Shown here: positions 15,875 through 24,926 of the stretch, piece after piece
How positions within the stretch are numbered: the stretch's first letter is position 1
How the letters are laid out: the number at the start of each line of letters is the position of its first letter
Assembly: GCA_040757205.1 (NCBI GenBank)
Contig: JBFLXL010000010.1
Span: forward strand, 1 to 64,000
Source of the DNA: Bacillota bacterium
Lineage (GTDB): Bacteria; Bacillota; Desulfotomaculia; Desulfotomaculales; Desulforudaceae
Direction of reading: 5' to 3'
DNA length: 64,000 nt
Position numbers and translations under genes: made by a program
Notes under the pieces: generated by a model
What the model saw: the letters and a program-made list of their open reading frames with translations, nothing else
Databases searched by the model: none
Told to the model about the DNA's origin: nothing

Positions 15875-16630
15875 TCATACTTGCTCTCCAGCCAAGCGCT
15901 GCTGCGCTTCCCGGACCCATTCGGCGTCCAAGCGGGTGAGCCGTTGCTTTTTCAGGTTCTCGCGCATTACACAGAGTATGTCCTTGTCCGGGGATGAAAA
16001 CCACTTGGCCATCATCTCTTTGCCGGGGGCGGGCAGAGCGGTGACGGCCACGCTCCAGCAATAACCGAGGGCTTTTAGCAAGGCCTTGAACTCAGGGCTG
16101 GTGCGATCGTCCACCGTGAGGAGCCCGGCGGTGATGCGGTCGAGGAGGGCGAGCACGGCCAGGGCGTGTTTTTTCTCGGCCAGCAGGCGCGGTTCGCAGA
16201 GGCCCGCGGCGGCGGCCCTCTGTTCGTAGAGGCTGCCCCGGCTCCAGGCGTCCATCTCCCGGAGCAATAAGTCCATGTCGGCGTCGCCGATGTACTGGAG
16301 GGCTTTTGCCACGGCCCCCCGGACCCGCCAGCGGGGGTCGGGGGCGTGGCGGCGCAATTCGGGCAGAAGGTCGGTGTCGCCCCAACCAATCAGCTTCCCG
16401 AGTCCGGCCACCCCGCACGCGGCGAGGAACTCGTGGGGCGAGTCGGCGGGCGCCTTTTCGGGGGTGTACGCGGCCAATTCCAGAAAGAGCGCTTTGGTGC
16501 CCTCGGCGGCCACCGCCTCAAGGAGCTCCAGGCTCGCCCGTTTCCCCGGCAGGCCGGACTCCGCCAGCAAAAACGGCTTCCAGTCCGCGAGGGACTTCAG
16601 GCGGTTCCGGTACTCGTCCACTTTGCCCAC
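15875..16630 (-). CDS. HEAT-repeat protein
   Basis: 251 aa, all helical. HEAT-like units are visible in LPELRRHAPDPRWRVRGAVA and the following KALQYIGDADMDLLLREMDA, with the typical Asp/Arg turn (DPRWRVR). Such proteins are scaffolds or, in DNA-glycosylase relatives, nucleic-acid binders. No catalytic motif is seen. It ends exactly where the MNT relic begins, so the C-terminus may have been remade by a deletion. The substrate is unknown. Confidence 0.6.
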   Translation of the reverse strand: MGKVDEYRNRLKSLADWKPFLLAESGLPGKRASLELLEAVAAEGTKALFLELAAYTPEKAPADSPHEFLAACGVAGLGKLIGWGDTDLLPELRRHAPDPRWRVRGAVAKALQYIGDADMDLLLREMDAWSRGSLYEQRAAAAGLCEPRLLAEKKHALAVLALLDRITAGLLTVDDRTSPEFKALLKALGYCWSVAVTALPAPGKEMMAKWFSSPDKDILCVMRENLKKQRLTRLDAEWVREAQQRLAGEQV

Positions 16631-16832
16631 GTGCGCTCCCCGCCCTTGGAAAGTTTTGTTCTGTGCGACCTCTTTATGGGTATTTTCTACAAGTGTGCCC
16701 GTTTACCCTTTGTGTTCTCTTTCCGTTTTAGGGTTGCCTCGCGATAAGCGGAAGTGCGAGCGACCGGATAAACGGCGGGATTGTGGTATACTGGGTGGAA
16801 CGAATTCGGAAATGCAGGGGGCCTTTGCTAGG

Positions 16833-18611
16833 ATGCCTTACGACGGGCTGGTGCTCGCGGCGGTGCGCCGCGAGCTGGAGGAGAAACTGGCCGGCAGCCG
16901 GATCCAGCGGGTGCAGCAGCCGGAGAAGCTGACCCTGGTGCTGCAGTTCCGCACCCCGGGCACGACTTACCACCTGCTTCTGTCCGCCCACCCGCAGCAG
17001 GCGCGGGTGCACCTGACCGGGGAGCGGCTGGAAAACCCCCTCTCGCCCCCGCTTTTCTGCAGCGTGTGCCGCAAACACCTGGAGGGCGGGCGGGTGGAGG
17101 CGTTCGTCCAGCCCGGCTTCGAGCGGGTGCTGATGCTCGCCGTCCTGTCGCGGGACGAGCTGGGGCGGGACAGCAAGAAGCTTTTGATCGCCGAGATCAT
17201 GGGCCGGCACAGCAACCTGGTGCTGGTGGACGCCGAGACCGGCCTGATCTTGGACGCCGCCAAACGCTACACCCACGCGGTGAGCCGCTACCGGGAGGTG
17301 CTGCCGGGCACGCCGTACCTGGCCCCGCCCCGGGAGAAGGCCTCCCCCCTGGGGCTTTCGCCCGAGACGTTCGGAGAGTTGCTTTTGGAGCTGCCGGTAC
17401 ACCTGCCGGTCTGGGAGGCGCTGCAGCGGCGGTTTGAGGGTTTGAGCCCCCTGACGGCCCGCGAGGTGGTGCACCGGAGCGGGCTGGATGCCGCGCTGAC
17501 CCTGAACTACTGCGGGGAACATGAGCTCTTCGCCCTTTGGGAGGCGTACGCCCGCCTTTTCGCGCAGACCGAGGAGGGGCTTTTCGAGCCGACGGTACTT
17601 TTGGGCCCCGGGGGCGCAGCGGCCGACTTCGCCGCCTTTCGGGTCGGGCACCGGGAGAGCCGGACCGAGGGCGAGTCAATGAACGCCCTGGTGGACCGGG
17701 TGTCCCGGGCGCGGGCGGGCGGCGAGCGGGTGAAGGGCCTGCGCGAGGGCCTTTTGGGGGCGGTGTCCCGGGCGAGAAAGCGCCTGGAAAAGCGCCTGGA
17801 GGGCTGCCACGGGACGGCCGCCGACGGGGCGAAGGCCGAGGGACTGCGCCGGCTGGGCGAGGTGCTGACCGCGAACCTCTACCGGATGGACAGGAACCCG
17901 GAGCGGGCGGAGCGGGTGGTGCTGGAGGACTTCCACACCGGGCAGCCGGTGGAGATCGCCCTGGACCCGCGGCTCTCCCCGGCCCAGAACGCGCAAGTTT
18001 ACTTCAAGCGCTATAACAAGCTAAGGAAGGGCGCCGAGCGGGCCCGGGCGGAGCTGGCCGAGCTGGAGGCCGAAGCCGCCTACCTGGACGCCCTGGAGAC
18101 GGCGGTTGCCCTGGCCGAGACCCCCGCGGACCTGGACGAGGTGCGCGAGGAGCTGGCGGGCGCGGGGTATTTGCGGGAGAAGGCGGCGGCGCGGCGGCCC
18201 AAGAAGGCGGCCGAACCGCGGCCGCTGGAGCTGGTGACGTCGGACGGGACGGTGGTGTACGTGGGCCGGAACAACCGCCAGAACGAGTTGGTCACCTTCA
18301 AGCTCGGGCGTCCCGACGACCTCTGGCTGCACGCCAAGAGCATCCCCGGGGCGCACGTGATCATCCGCACCGGCGGGCGGGCGGTGAACGACGCGGCCCT
18401 TCTGGAGGCGGCCGGGTGGGCGGCCTACTTCAGCAAGTCCCGCCAGGGGAAAAAGGTGCCGGTGGACTACACCCTGCGCAAACACGTGCAAAAACCCAAG
18501 GGCGCGCGGCCAGGGTTTGTGGTTTATGCGCATGAGAAGACGGTGCTGGTGGACCCGCAGCCGGTGGGGCCGGGGTTGCCTGGGCCGGGCGGTGGTGCCG
18601 GGCAGCGGTAG
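16833..18611 (+). CDS. rqcH: Rqc2 homolog RqcH (NFACT protein)
   Basis: 592 aa. It begins MPYDGLVLAAVRRELEEKL, the NFACT-N domain. Coiled-coil helices follow (about 290-430), and the NFACT-R domain is near 465-560 (VVYVGRNNRQNELVTFKLG, then DDLWLHAKSIPGAHVII). RqcH binds split 50S subunits with peptidyl-tRNA and adds Ala tails in ribosome quality control. The old name is fibronectin-binding protein A. I use ATG at 16833 with AGGGGG upstream; ATG at 16812 is a weaker choice. The C-terminal 88 nt overlap the convergent CdhB-like gene. Confidence 0.9.
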   Translation: MPYDGLVLAAVRRELEEKLAGSRIQRVQQPEKLTLVLQFRTPGTTYHLLLSAHPQQARVHLTGERLENPLSPPLFCSVCRKHLEGGRVEAFVQPGFERVLMLAVLSRDELGRDSKKLLIAEIMGRHSNLVLVDAETGLILDAAKRYTHAVSRYREVLPGTPYLAPPREKASPLGLSPETFGELLLELPVHLPVWEALQRRFEGLSPLTAREVVHRSGLDAALTLNYCGEHELFALWEAYARLFAQTEEGLFEPTVLLGPGGAAADFAAFRVGHRESRTEGESMNALVDRVSRARAGGERVKGLREGLLGAVSRARKRLEKRLEGCHGTAADGAKAEGLRRLGEVLTANLYRMDRNPERAERVVLEDFHTGQPVEIALDPRLSPAQNAQVYFKRYNKLRKGAERARAELAELEAEAAYLDALETAVALAETPADLDEVREELAGAGYLREKAAARRPKKAAEPRPLELVTSDGTVVYVGRNNRQNELVTFKLGRPDDLWLHAKSIPGAHVIIRTGGRAVNDAALLEAAGWAAYFSKSRQGKKVPVDYTLRKHVQKPKGARPGFVVYAHEKTVLVDPQPVGPGLPGPGGGAGQR

Positions 18612-19168
18612 GTGGCGGTGCGGAACATCTCCGCCAGTTGATGGAGCCGGTCTATCCCGGTATCGCGCAGGGTAATGGAAGCGTCAACATGGCCCATCTT
18701 TCCGCAGAGGGCGATCGTATAGCACTTGGTGCCCTGATCAATAATCTTTAAGGCCACGTCAGCATACAGGCACTCCACCCCGTAAAAAACAGCGACGTCA
18801 TATTTTTCGTGAGCGATAACCAGGTCGCCGTGGTAGGGATTGATCTCGCACGCCGTCCTGGCCATCGGATAGGGGGGACGCAGATCATAGATCGGGCGGA
18901 TTTCCGCCCCCATGGCCGCGGCCAACTCCCTGATCGCTTTAGCCCTCCCCGGGAGGCCGTCTTCCCAGGACCAGAGAACCAGGCGGGCGGGGACGACCAT
19001 CACCGGCTTTTTGGCCCGGCTGACCTTCTCCACAATCTTGTTTAAAGCATCCGCCACCGGGACCGGCTCGCCTTCAACCAGGGCCTTCCCCTTCTCCGGA
19101 TGGGCCGCCCGTGAAACCGGTTCCGGGCCGACCAGCCAACGGTAGTCATCTCCCCGGGCCTCGCTCAT
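18524..19168 (-). CDS. CdhB-like protein (CODH epsilon family) next to FDH
   Basis: 214 aa. The core AKKPVMVVPARLVLWSWEDG, then AKAIRELAAAMGAEI and YDVAVFYGVECLYADVALKI, resembles the Rossmann-like CODH/ACS epsilon subunit (CdhB). It follows fdhA with a 4-nt overlap, so it probably serves as a partner of formate dehydrogenase rather than of CODH. The last 27 residues or so (CPAPPPGPGNPGP...) are low-complexity and run into the convergent rqcH gene, as if the original stop codon was lost. A second, shorter CdhB lies next to cdhA at 39 kb. Confidence 0.55.
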   Translation of the reverse strand: MSEARGDDYRWLVGPEPVSRAAHPEKGKALVEGEPVPVADALNKIVEKVSRAKKPVMVVPARLVLWSWEDGLPGRAKAIRELAAAMGAEIRPIYDLRPPYPMARTACEINPYHGDLVIAHEKYDVAVFYGVECLYADVALKIIDQGTKCYTIALCGKMGHVDASITLRDTGIDRLHQLAEMFRTATYRCPAPPPGPGNPGPTGCGSTSTVFSCA

Positions 19169-22005
19169 TTTGGACCACCCACTTTCTTCTCAATGTTAAC
19201 GGCGCACGCTTTCAGCGCGGAGGCCACGGACATGCTGCATACCGCCGGGTTGGTCAGCACATTGGCCGGCGCATCGGCGAAGTGGAAGCTCAACGATACC
19301 ACGCCCTCAGGCACCTGCGCGGTAATCTCCACGCGCGTCTCAATTGAGCCGCGCGCCGAGCTGACCCTGACCGTGTCCCCGGCGCCTACCCCCAACTTGC
19401 CGGCGTCCTGGGGGTTGATCTGCACCCGCTCCTCACTGAGCAGCTCGTTCAGGCCCCCGACCCTGGCCGTCATGCTCCTGGTGTGATAGTGATACAGCTT
19501 GCGGGCCGTGACTAAAACAAAAGGATAATCGCGATCGGGCTTCTCCGTGGCCAGGGGGCGGTAATCGACGGTCGAAAACAAGCCGGCGCCGCGGGCAAAT
19601 TTGTCTTCTTCGCCTCGCCATGACCGGCGGTGCATGATGGCCGTGCCGGGATGATCCTCCGTGGGGCAGGGCCACTGCAGCCCCCGCTCCTCGAGGCGCT
19701 CGTAGCTCATCCCGCCAAAATAGTGGGGTGAGAGCCGGCGCACCTCCTCCCATATCTCTTTCGGAGAAGAATGCCTCCAGGGAAGACCCAGCTTTTCCGC
19801 CAGCGCCTGGATGATCTCCCAGTCCGGCTTGCTTTGCCCCACGGGCTGAACAGCACGGCGCACCCGCTGCACTCGCCGCTCCGTGTTGATAAAGGTGCCT
19901 TCTTTCTCGGCGAAAGAGGCCGCCGGCAGGACGACATCGGCGAGCCGGGCCGTCTCGGTGAGAAAGATATCCTGCACAACCAAAAAATCCAGCGCTTCAA
20001 GCGCTTCCCGCACATGCCGCAGGTCCGGAGAAGTGAGCAGCGGGTTCTCTCCCATAATGTACAAGGCCTTGCACCGCCGGCCGGGGTTAGGATGAAACAT
20101 GTCGTTGATCGTCCTCCCCGGGATATCGGAGAGTTCCACCCCCCAGGCCTGCGAAAACTTGGCCCGGATATGGTCGCTGACCATAGCGGCCGGCACAGCC
20201 TGGGGGTGAGCGCCGCAAAAATCAAACTCCAGAGCGGTGACCAGCTCCGCTTTTGCTCCCGCCGCCTCTTCACCCGCCAGCCGCTGCCAGTAAGTGGTCC
20301 CATCGCTGTGCAGTGGCTGGTAGCCGGGCAGGACATTGGGCAGGCAGCCCATATCACAGGCCCCCTGGACATTATTCTGGCCGCGCAGCGGGTTGACACC
20401 GGCGTTGGGCTTGCCGAAATTGCCGGTAGCCATCGCCAGGTTGGTCAAAGCCAGCACGTTTTCCGTGCCGCAGGTGTGCTGCGTTACGCCCATGCAGTAA
20501 AAAATGGCGGCGGCAGGGGCGGTGGCATAGAGGCGGGCCGCCCGCGCTATGTCGGCCGCCGGCACCCCCGCGATCGCGGCCGCGGAGTCAAGGCTGTACC
20601 GCTCCATGATGAACTCCTTCAACTGCTCAAAGCCGTTTGTCCGCCGGGCGATAAAATCCCTGTCCTCCAGCCCTTCGCCCAAAATGACCGCGATCATCCC
20701 GTTAAGCAGGGCCACGTCTGTCCCCGGTTTGAGCTGCAGGTGGACATCGGCTATTTCAGCCAGCGGGGTGCGGCGGGGATCAATGACGATCAGCCGGGCG
20801 CCCCTCTTTACGGCCCGCCGTATGCGGTAGTCGACGATCGGGTGATTGGCGGTCGGGTTGGCGCCGGCCACCAGAATAGCGTGGCAGCCCTCGATATCGC
20901 CGATCGGGTTGGTCATCGCCCCGCTGCCTGTGGTAGTGGCCAGACCGACCACCGTCGGGGCATGTCAGAGGCGCGCGCAATGGTCAACGCTGTTGCTCCC
21001 CAAGGAGCGCAGCAGCTTCTGGAAAAGGTAATTGTCCTCATTGGTAACCCGCGCCGAGCTTAACCCCCCCAGCGACTCAGGCCCGTATTTTTCCCGCACC
21101 TCACGGAAGCCGCCGGCTACCAGCTCAAGCGCCTCGTCCCAGGAAGCCTCTTCAAACCGGCCGTTGCGCTTGATCAGCGGCGCCACCAGGCGGTCGGGAT
21201 GGTTAATGAAGGCATAGCCGAAGCGCCCTTTAACGCAGAGCTCGCCCCGGTTGACGGGGCTCTGCCGGTCGCCGCGCACCCCGGCAACCCTGCCGTCGCG
21301 CACGCCGAGATATATCCCGCAGCCGCAGCCGCAGTAGCCGCAGACGGTCTTCACTTCATAAGCCAGTTGCGCCCCGTTGCGGGGCAGCAGGGCGCCCACC
21401 GGGCAGCGCACCACGCACTCCCCGCACGACGTGCATTTCGATTCCGGCAGCGGTTCGTCCTCAAGAGTGCTGGTCCTGGTGGCAAACCCGCGGAAAGAGA
21501 AATCGATCGCTTCCATGCAGGTTAGCTCGTTGCAGGTGCGCACGCAGATACTGCAGCGAACGCACTTGTTATAGTCCCTGATCACGAAGGGATGGGCCTC
21601 GTCCACCGGCTGCCGCTCCCTGGCCTTCAATCCCTTCAGCCGCTCCCGGTCAACCCCTATATAGCGGACCACCTCTTGCAGCTTGCAGTGATTGTTCTTG
21701 GCGCAGGCCAGGCAGTCGTCATGGTGGTTTACCACCATGCGCTCCACCGCCCGGCGGCGCACCTCATCCACCCGGGCGCTGCCTGACCTCACCACCATCC
21801 CCCCGACGACCGGAGCTCGGCACGAGAGCACGAGCACCCCGTTAGCCTCGACAACACAAACCCGACATCTGCCCGTGGGCTTCAGGTCGGGGTGATGGCA
21901 GAGGTGGGGGATGTAGATTCCGTTTTCCAGGGCCGCCTCGAGGACGGTCCTGCCTTCTTCGACGGTGATCTCCCGGCCGTCGACAAAAAGTTTAACCTCT
22001 GCCAT
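19165..22005 (-). CDS. fdhA: Selenocysteine formate dehydrogenase, FdhA with NuoG-like N-terminus
   Basis: 946 aa when the in-frame TGA at 20965-20967 is read as Sec (residue 347). Without that reading it looks like two genes. The context is DHCARL-Sec-HAPTVVGLATT, the standard active site of Mo/W formate dehydrogenases. Residues 1-220 or so carry a [2Fe-2S] ferredoxin domain (LCHHPDLKPTGRCRVC) and [4Fe-4S] sites. The molybdopterin domains follow, with NNVQGACDMG and a complete C-terminal dinucleotide-binding domain. It reduces CO2 to formate as the first methyl-branch step. AAGGAGGC precedes ATG. Confidence 0.92.
20936..20967 (-). promoter_or_regulatory. Bacterial SECIS element of fdhA
   Basis: Just downstream of the TGA, GTGGTC and GGCCAC pair (one G-U) around the loop GGTCT, the same loop as in the E. 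coli fdhF SECIS. The stem begins 12 nt after the TGA. This is the SelB binding site that recodes TGA as selenocysteine. Confidence 0.88.
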
Positions 22006-22035
22006 GCGCCTCTTTGCCTCCTTACAAAAATTTCG

Positions 22036-22121
22036 AGAGGGACAGGCATCGGCCTGGGAGAAGGGCTCAGCCTGGGAGAGAGCCTGGAGAGAGCCTGGAG
22101 GAGTACAGGCACCATTTTCGG
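22036..22121. repeat. Dispersed GGGACAGGCACC / GCCTGGGAGAG element, copy 1
   Basis: The stretch holds four near-copies of GCCTGGGAGA and ends ACAGGCACCATTTTCGG. The same blocks occur once more at 46362-46400. It fills part of the gap between the response regulator and fdhA. Confidence 0.7.
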
Positions 22122-22127
22122 ATCGGC

Positions 22128-22149
22128 AAGCGTAACCAGTAAGCGTTAC
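22128..22149. promoter_or_regulatory. Two-site operator upstream of fdhA
   Basis: AAGCGTAAC and AAGCGTTAC are direct repeats 13 bp apart; the outer parts also form the inverted repeat CGTAAC/GTTACG. LytTR regulators usually bind 9-bp direct repeats with about this spacing, and a LytTR gene ends 66 nt away. Confidence 0.45.
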
Positions 22150-22214
22150 GTTGTGGGACTAGAACCGGTTTCGATCAGATTTCAGTTTGCCTTTGCGGGC
22201 GGCTCTCGCGCCGA

Positions 22215-22970
22215 TCATGTGCTTCGGCTCTCATAACGCAAGCGCTTGGGGAGGCCGAGCCTTTCCTTCAGGGCGGCAACGCGGCTCCGGCTTACCGGCA
22301 CCGCGCTGTTTTGCCGGTCGTTAATATACAGGACATAAGTACCGTTCAGATCCGGCTTGATCTCCTTGACGAACTTCAAATTGACGACATAGCTCCGGTG
22401 CGAACGGAAAAACATGTCTTGGGGCAACCGGCCGGCCAGCTGTTCCAGGGTATAGATTTGGGGAGCGCTCGCCCGCTCACCGTACGTGCAGACGATCACG
22501 CGGTCGCTCTCCGCGTAGATGTGGGTGATCTCCTGCGTCGGCACCGGGATGATGTTCCCGCGTCTGATTATGGCCACGGTGGCAAGGGGTTTCTCCTTTT
22601 CCGGGGCAAGGCGTTCTTTCAACCGGGTGATGACTTCTAAAAGCCTTTTTTCGGTCATCGGTTTGACCAGGTAATCGACGGCGCCGACACCGAATGCATC
22701 CAGGGCGTATTCCTCGTGGGCGGTGACGAACACGATGACCGGCCCGTTTTTCTGGGCGCACAGCTCGCGGGCCAGCTCAATGCCGCTGATGCCAGGCATG
22801 CAGATGTCCAGGAAAACGACGTCATAGGCGACCGCCTTAATGAGTTTCAGTGCTTCCTGCGCGTCGGCCGCCTCGCCGACCACCTGCACTGAGCCGCAGC
22901 GGCCAAGAAGATGACGCAACTCATCTCTAGCGGGATATTCATCGTCCACAATCAAGGCTCGAAGGAGCAT
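22215..22970 (-). CDS. LytTR-family response regulator
   Basis: 251 aa. The REC domain (1-120) has the acidic pair at 9-10, the phospho-acceptor in VFLDICMPG near 54 and the Lys in DYLVKPM near 105. The C-terminal LytTR DNA-binding domain covers about 135-240 (THIYAESDRVIVCTYGER, then FFRSHRSYVVNLKFVKEI). No histidine kinase lies beside it, so it is an orphan here. Its position between fhs and fdhA suggests control of the formate or Wood-Ljungdahl genes. Direct repeats in the fdhA upstream region fit such a site. Confidence 0.9.
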   Translation of the reverse strand: MLLRALIVDDEYPARDELRHLLGRCGSVQVVGEAADAQEALKLIKAVAYDVVFLDICMPGISGIELARELCAQKNGPVIVFVTAHEEYALDAFGVGAVDYLVKPMTEKRLLEVITRLKERLAPEKEKPLATVAIIRRGNIIPVPTQEITHIYAESDRVIVCTYGERASAPQIYTLEQLAGRLPQDMFFRSHRSYVVNLKFVKEIKPDLNGTYVLYINDRQNSAVPVSRSRVAALKERLGLPKRLRYESRST

Positions 22971-23221
22971 CTTTCCTTCCCCCCTTCTTCTCTACCTCAT
23001 CTGGAATCTTCTCCTCCTAGGAGAGTGTTGCAAAACCAGAAATTGGACAAAGAATTGGATCTAAACACCTTTATGGATAACTATTCCAAAAGACTGGAGG
23101 CCGCGAAAAACAAGCATGGCTTGATGCGGCGAAGCCGGACGGCGCGGAGCGTACTGGGTGGTACGTGAGCACCGGACGGCGAGCCTGACAAAACCAGGCG
23201 CGAGTTTTTTGCAGCGGTCTC
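22971..23221. other. Structured non-coding gap between fhs and the response regulator
   Basis: No gene is convincing here. The right half has CCGGACGGCG twice (near 23134 and 23172), CGTACTGGGTGGTACG as an imperfect hairpin at about 23150-23165 and a run ending TTTTTTGCAGCGG. It looks like a repeat-type intergenic element or terminator region, but only one copy is in the window. Confidence 0.35.
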
Positions 23222-24895
23222 CTAGAACAGTCCAACCGCATTGCCGGCGGAGTCGATGTCGACCTTTTCCGCCGCCGGCACCAGGGGCAGCCCGGGCATG
23301 GTCATGATTTTTCCCGCCAGGACGACCAGGAAGCCGGAACCCACCGCGGCGCGCACCTCGCGCACGGTAAGCAGCCATCCCTTCGGCCGGCCCAAAAGCC
23401 GGGGATTATCGGAAAGTGAACTCTGGGTCTTGGCCATGCAGATCGGAAGCCTGTCGAAACCCAACCGGGTGAGGGTCTGGATGTCCGCTTCCGCCTGGTC
23501 CGTGAACACCACTCCCTCCGCCCCGTAGACTCGGCGGGCGATGATCTCGATCTTTTCTCTGATCGGCAGGTTCCAGTCGTACAGCGGGCGAAAGCCCCCG
23601 GGGGCGCGCGCCAGGATGGCCAGCACCTTTTCCGCCAGTTCCAGGCCGCCCTCGCCGCCGCGGGCGACCACTTCGGAGACCGCGACCGGGATGCCGCGGG
23701 CCAGGCAGTGCTCCCGGATCAGGTTCAGCTCGGCATCCGCGTCCGTGGGAAAGCGATTGACCGCCACCACCACCGGCAGGTTGAAGTTGCCCGTAATGTT
23801 GTCGATGTGTGCGTCGAGGTTGGCCAGGCCGGCCCCGAGAGCCTCGACGTTCGGCCGGGTGACCTCGCCGAGGGGGAGCCCCCCGTGCATTTTGAGGGCC
23901 CGCACGGTGGCGACCAGGACCACCGCGTCCGGCTGGAATCCGCCGTAACCGCACACGATGTCGAAAAACTTCTCGGCGCCCAGGTCGGAGCCGAACCCGC
24001 CCTCGGTCACCACGTAGTCCGCCAGTCGCAGAGCCAGCCGCGTGGCGAGGATGGAGTTGTTGCCGTGGGCGATGTTGGCAAAGGGGCCGCCGTGCACAAA
24101 AGCCGCCTGTCCTTCCGCCGTTTGCACCAGGTTGGGTTTCAGGGCGTCTTTCATTATCACGGCCAGCGCCCCGGCCACTTTCAGGTCGCGCGCAAAGACC
24201 GGCCGGCCGTCGCGAGTGTAGGCCACCAGGACGTTCCCGGCCCGCTCCTTGAAATCCTGCAACCCTTCGGCCAGGCACAGGAGCGCCATAATCTCGGAGG
24301 CCACGGTAATGTCAAACCCGCTTTCGCGTGGTACGCCGTCGACCTTGTTGCCGAGACCGCACACCACATTGCGCAGTTGCCGGTCGTTGACGTCGACCAC
24401 CCGGCGCCAGAGCACCCGTTTGGGATCGATGTTCAGGGTATTGCCCTGGAAGATGTGGTTGTCCACCACGGCCGCCAGCACGTTGTGCGCGGCGGTGACC
24501 GCGTGAATGTCGCCGGTGAAGTGCAGGTTGATGTCTTCCATCGGCAAAACTTGAGAGTAACCCCCGCCGGCCGCGCCCCCCTTGACCCCGAAAGTGGGGC
24601 CCATTGACGGCTCGCGCAGGCACACCGCCACCTTCAGGCCCAGTCGGCCCAGGGCCTGCGTCAGCCCGATCGCCGTGCAGGTTTTGCCCTCTCCGGCCGG
24701 GGTAGGAGTGATGGCGGTCGTGAAAATCAGCTTGCCCGGCGGGCGCTCCCGCACGCGTTCCCACAGGCCGTTTGTAACCTTGGCCTTGTACTTCCCGTAG
24801 AGTTCCAGATCCTCTTCGGCCAGACCCAGATGGCGCGCCACCTCGATTATCGGTTTGAGTGCGGCACTCTGGGCGATTTCGATGTCGGAAAGCAT
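23222..24895 (-). CDS. fhs: Formate-tetrahydrofolate ligase
   Basis: 557 aa, full length. It starts MLSDIEIAQSAALKPIIEVA. The ATP-binding loop TPTPAGEGKTCT is near residue 66, and the family block EPSMGPTFGVKGGAAGGGYSQV follows. The enzyme uses ATP to join formate to THF, the second step of the methyl branch. It is the last gene of the mvhD-metV-metF-fhs unit, 31 nt after metF. No oddities. Confidence 0.97.
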   Translation of the reverse strand: MLSDIEIAQSAALKPIIEVARHLGLAEEDLELYGKYKAKVTNGLWERVRERPPGKLIFTTAITPTPAGEGKTCTAIGLTQALGRLGLKVAVCLREPSMGPTFGVKGGAAGGGYSQVLPMEDINLHFTGDIHAVTAAHNVLAAVVDNHIFQGNTLNIDPKRVLWRRVVDVNDRQLRNVVCGLGNKVDGVPRESGFDITVASEIMALLCLAEGLQDFKERAGNVLVAYTRDGRPVFARDLKVAGALAVIMKDALKPNLVQTAEGQAAFVHGGPFANIAHGNNSILATRLALRLADYVVTEGGFGSDLGAEKFFDIVCGYGGFQPDAVVLVATVRALKMHGGLPLGEVTRPNVEALGAGLANLDAHIDNITGNFNLPVVVAVNRFPTDADAELNLIREHCLARGIPVAVSEVVARGGEGGLELAEKVLAILARAPGGFRPLYDWNLPIREKIEIIARRVYGAEGVVFTDQAEADIQTLTRLGFDRLPICMAKTQSSLSDNPRLLGRPKGWLLTVREVRAAVGSGFLVVLAGKIMTMPGLPLVPAAEKVDIDSAGNAVGLF

Positions 24896-24926
24896 CGTCT
24901 GTCTCTTTACCTCCCTGTTTCGTGGG

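Noticed and set aside
20953-20967. A stop codon splitting formate dehydrogenase into two genes
   Set aside because: The TGA sits at the exact Sec position with a SECIS hairpin, so recoding explains it better than a nonsense mutation or two genes.
19771-21063. A 430-codon open frame opposite fdhA
   Set aside because: Same reason: an antisense shadow with no family features over a well-defined gene.
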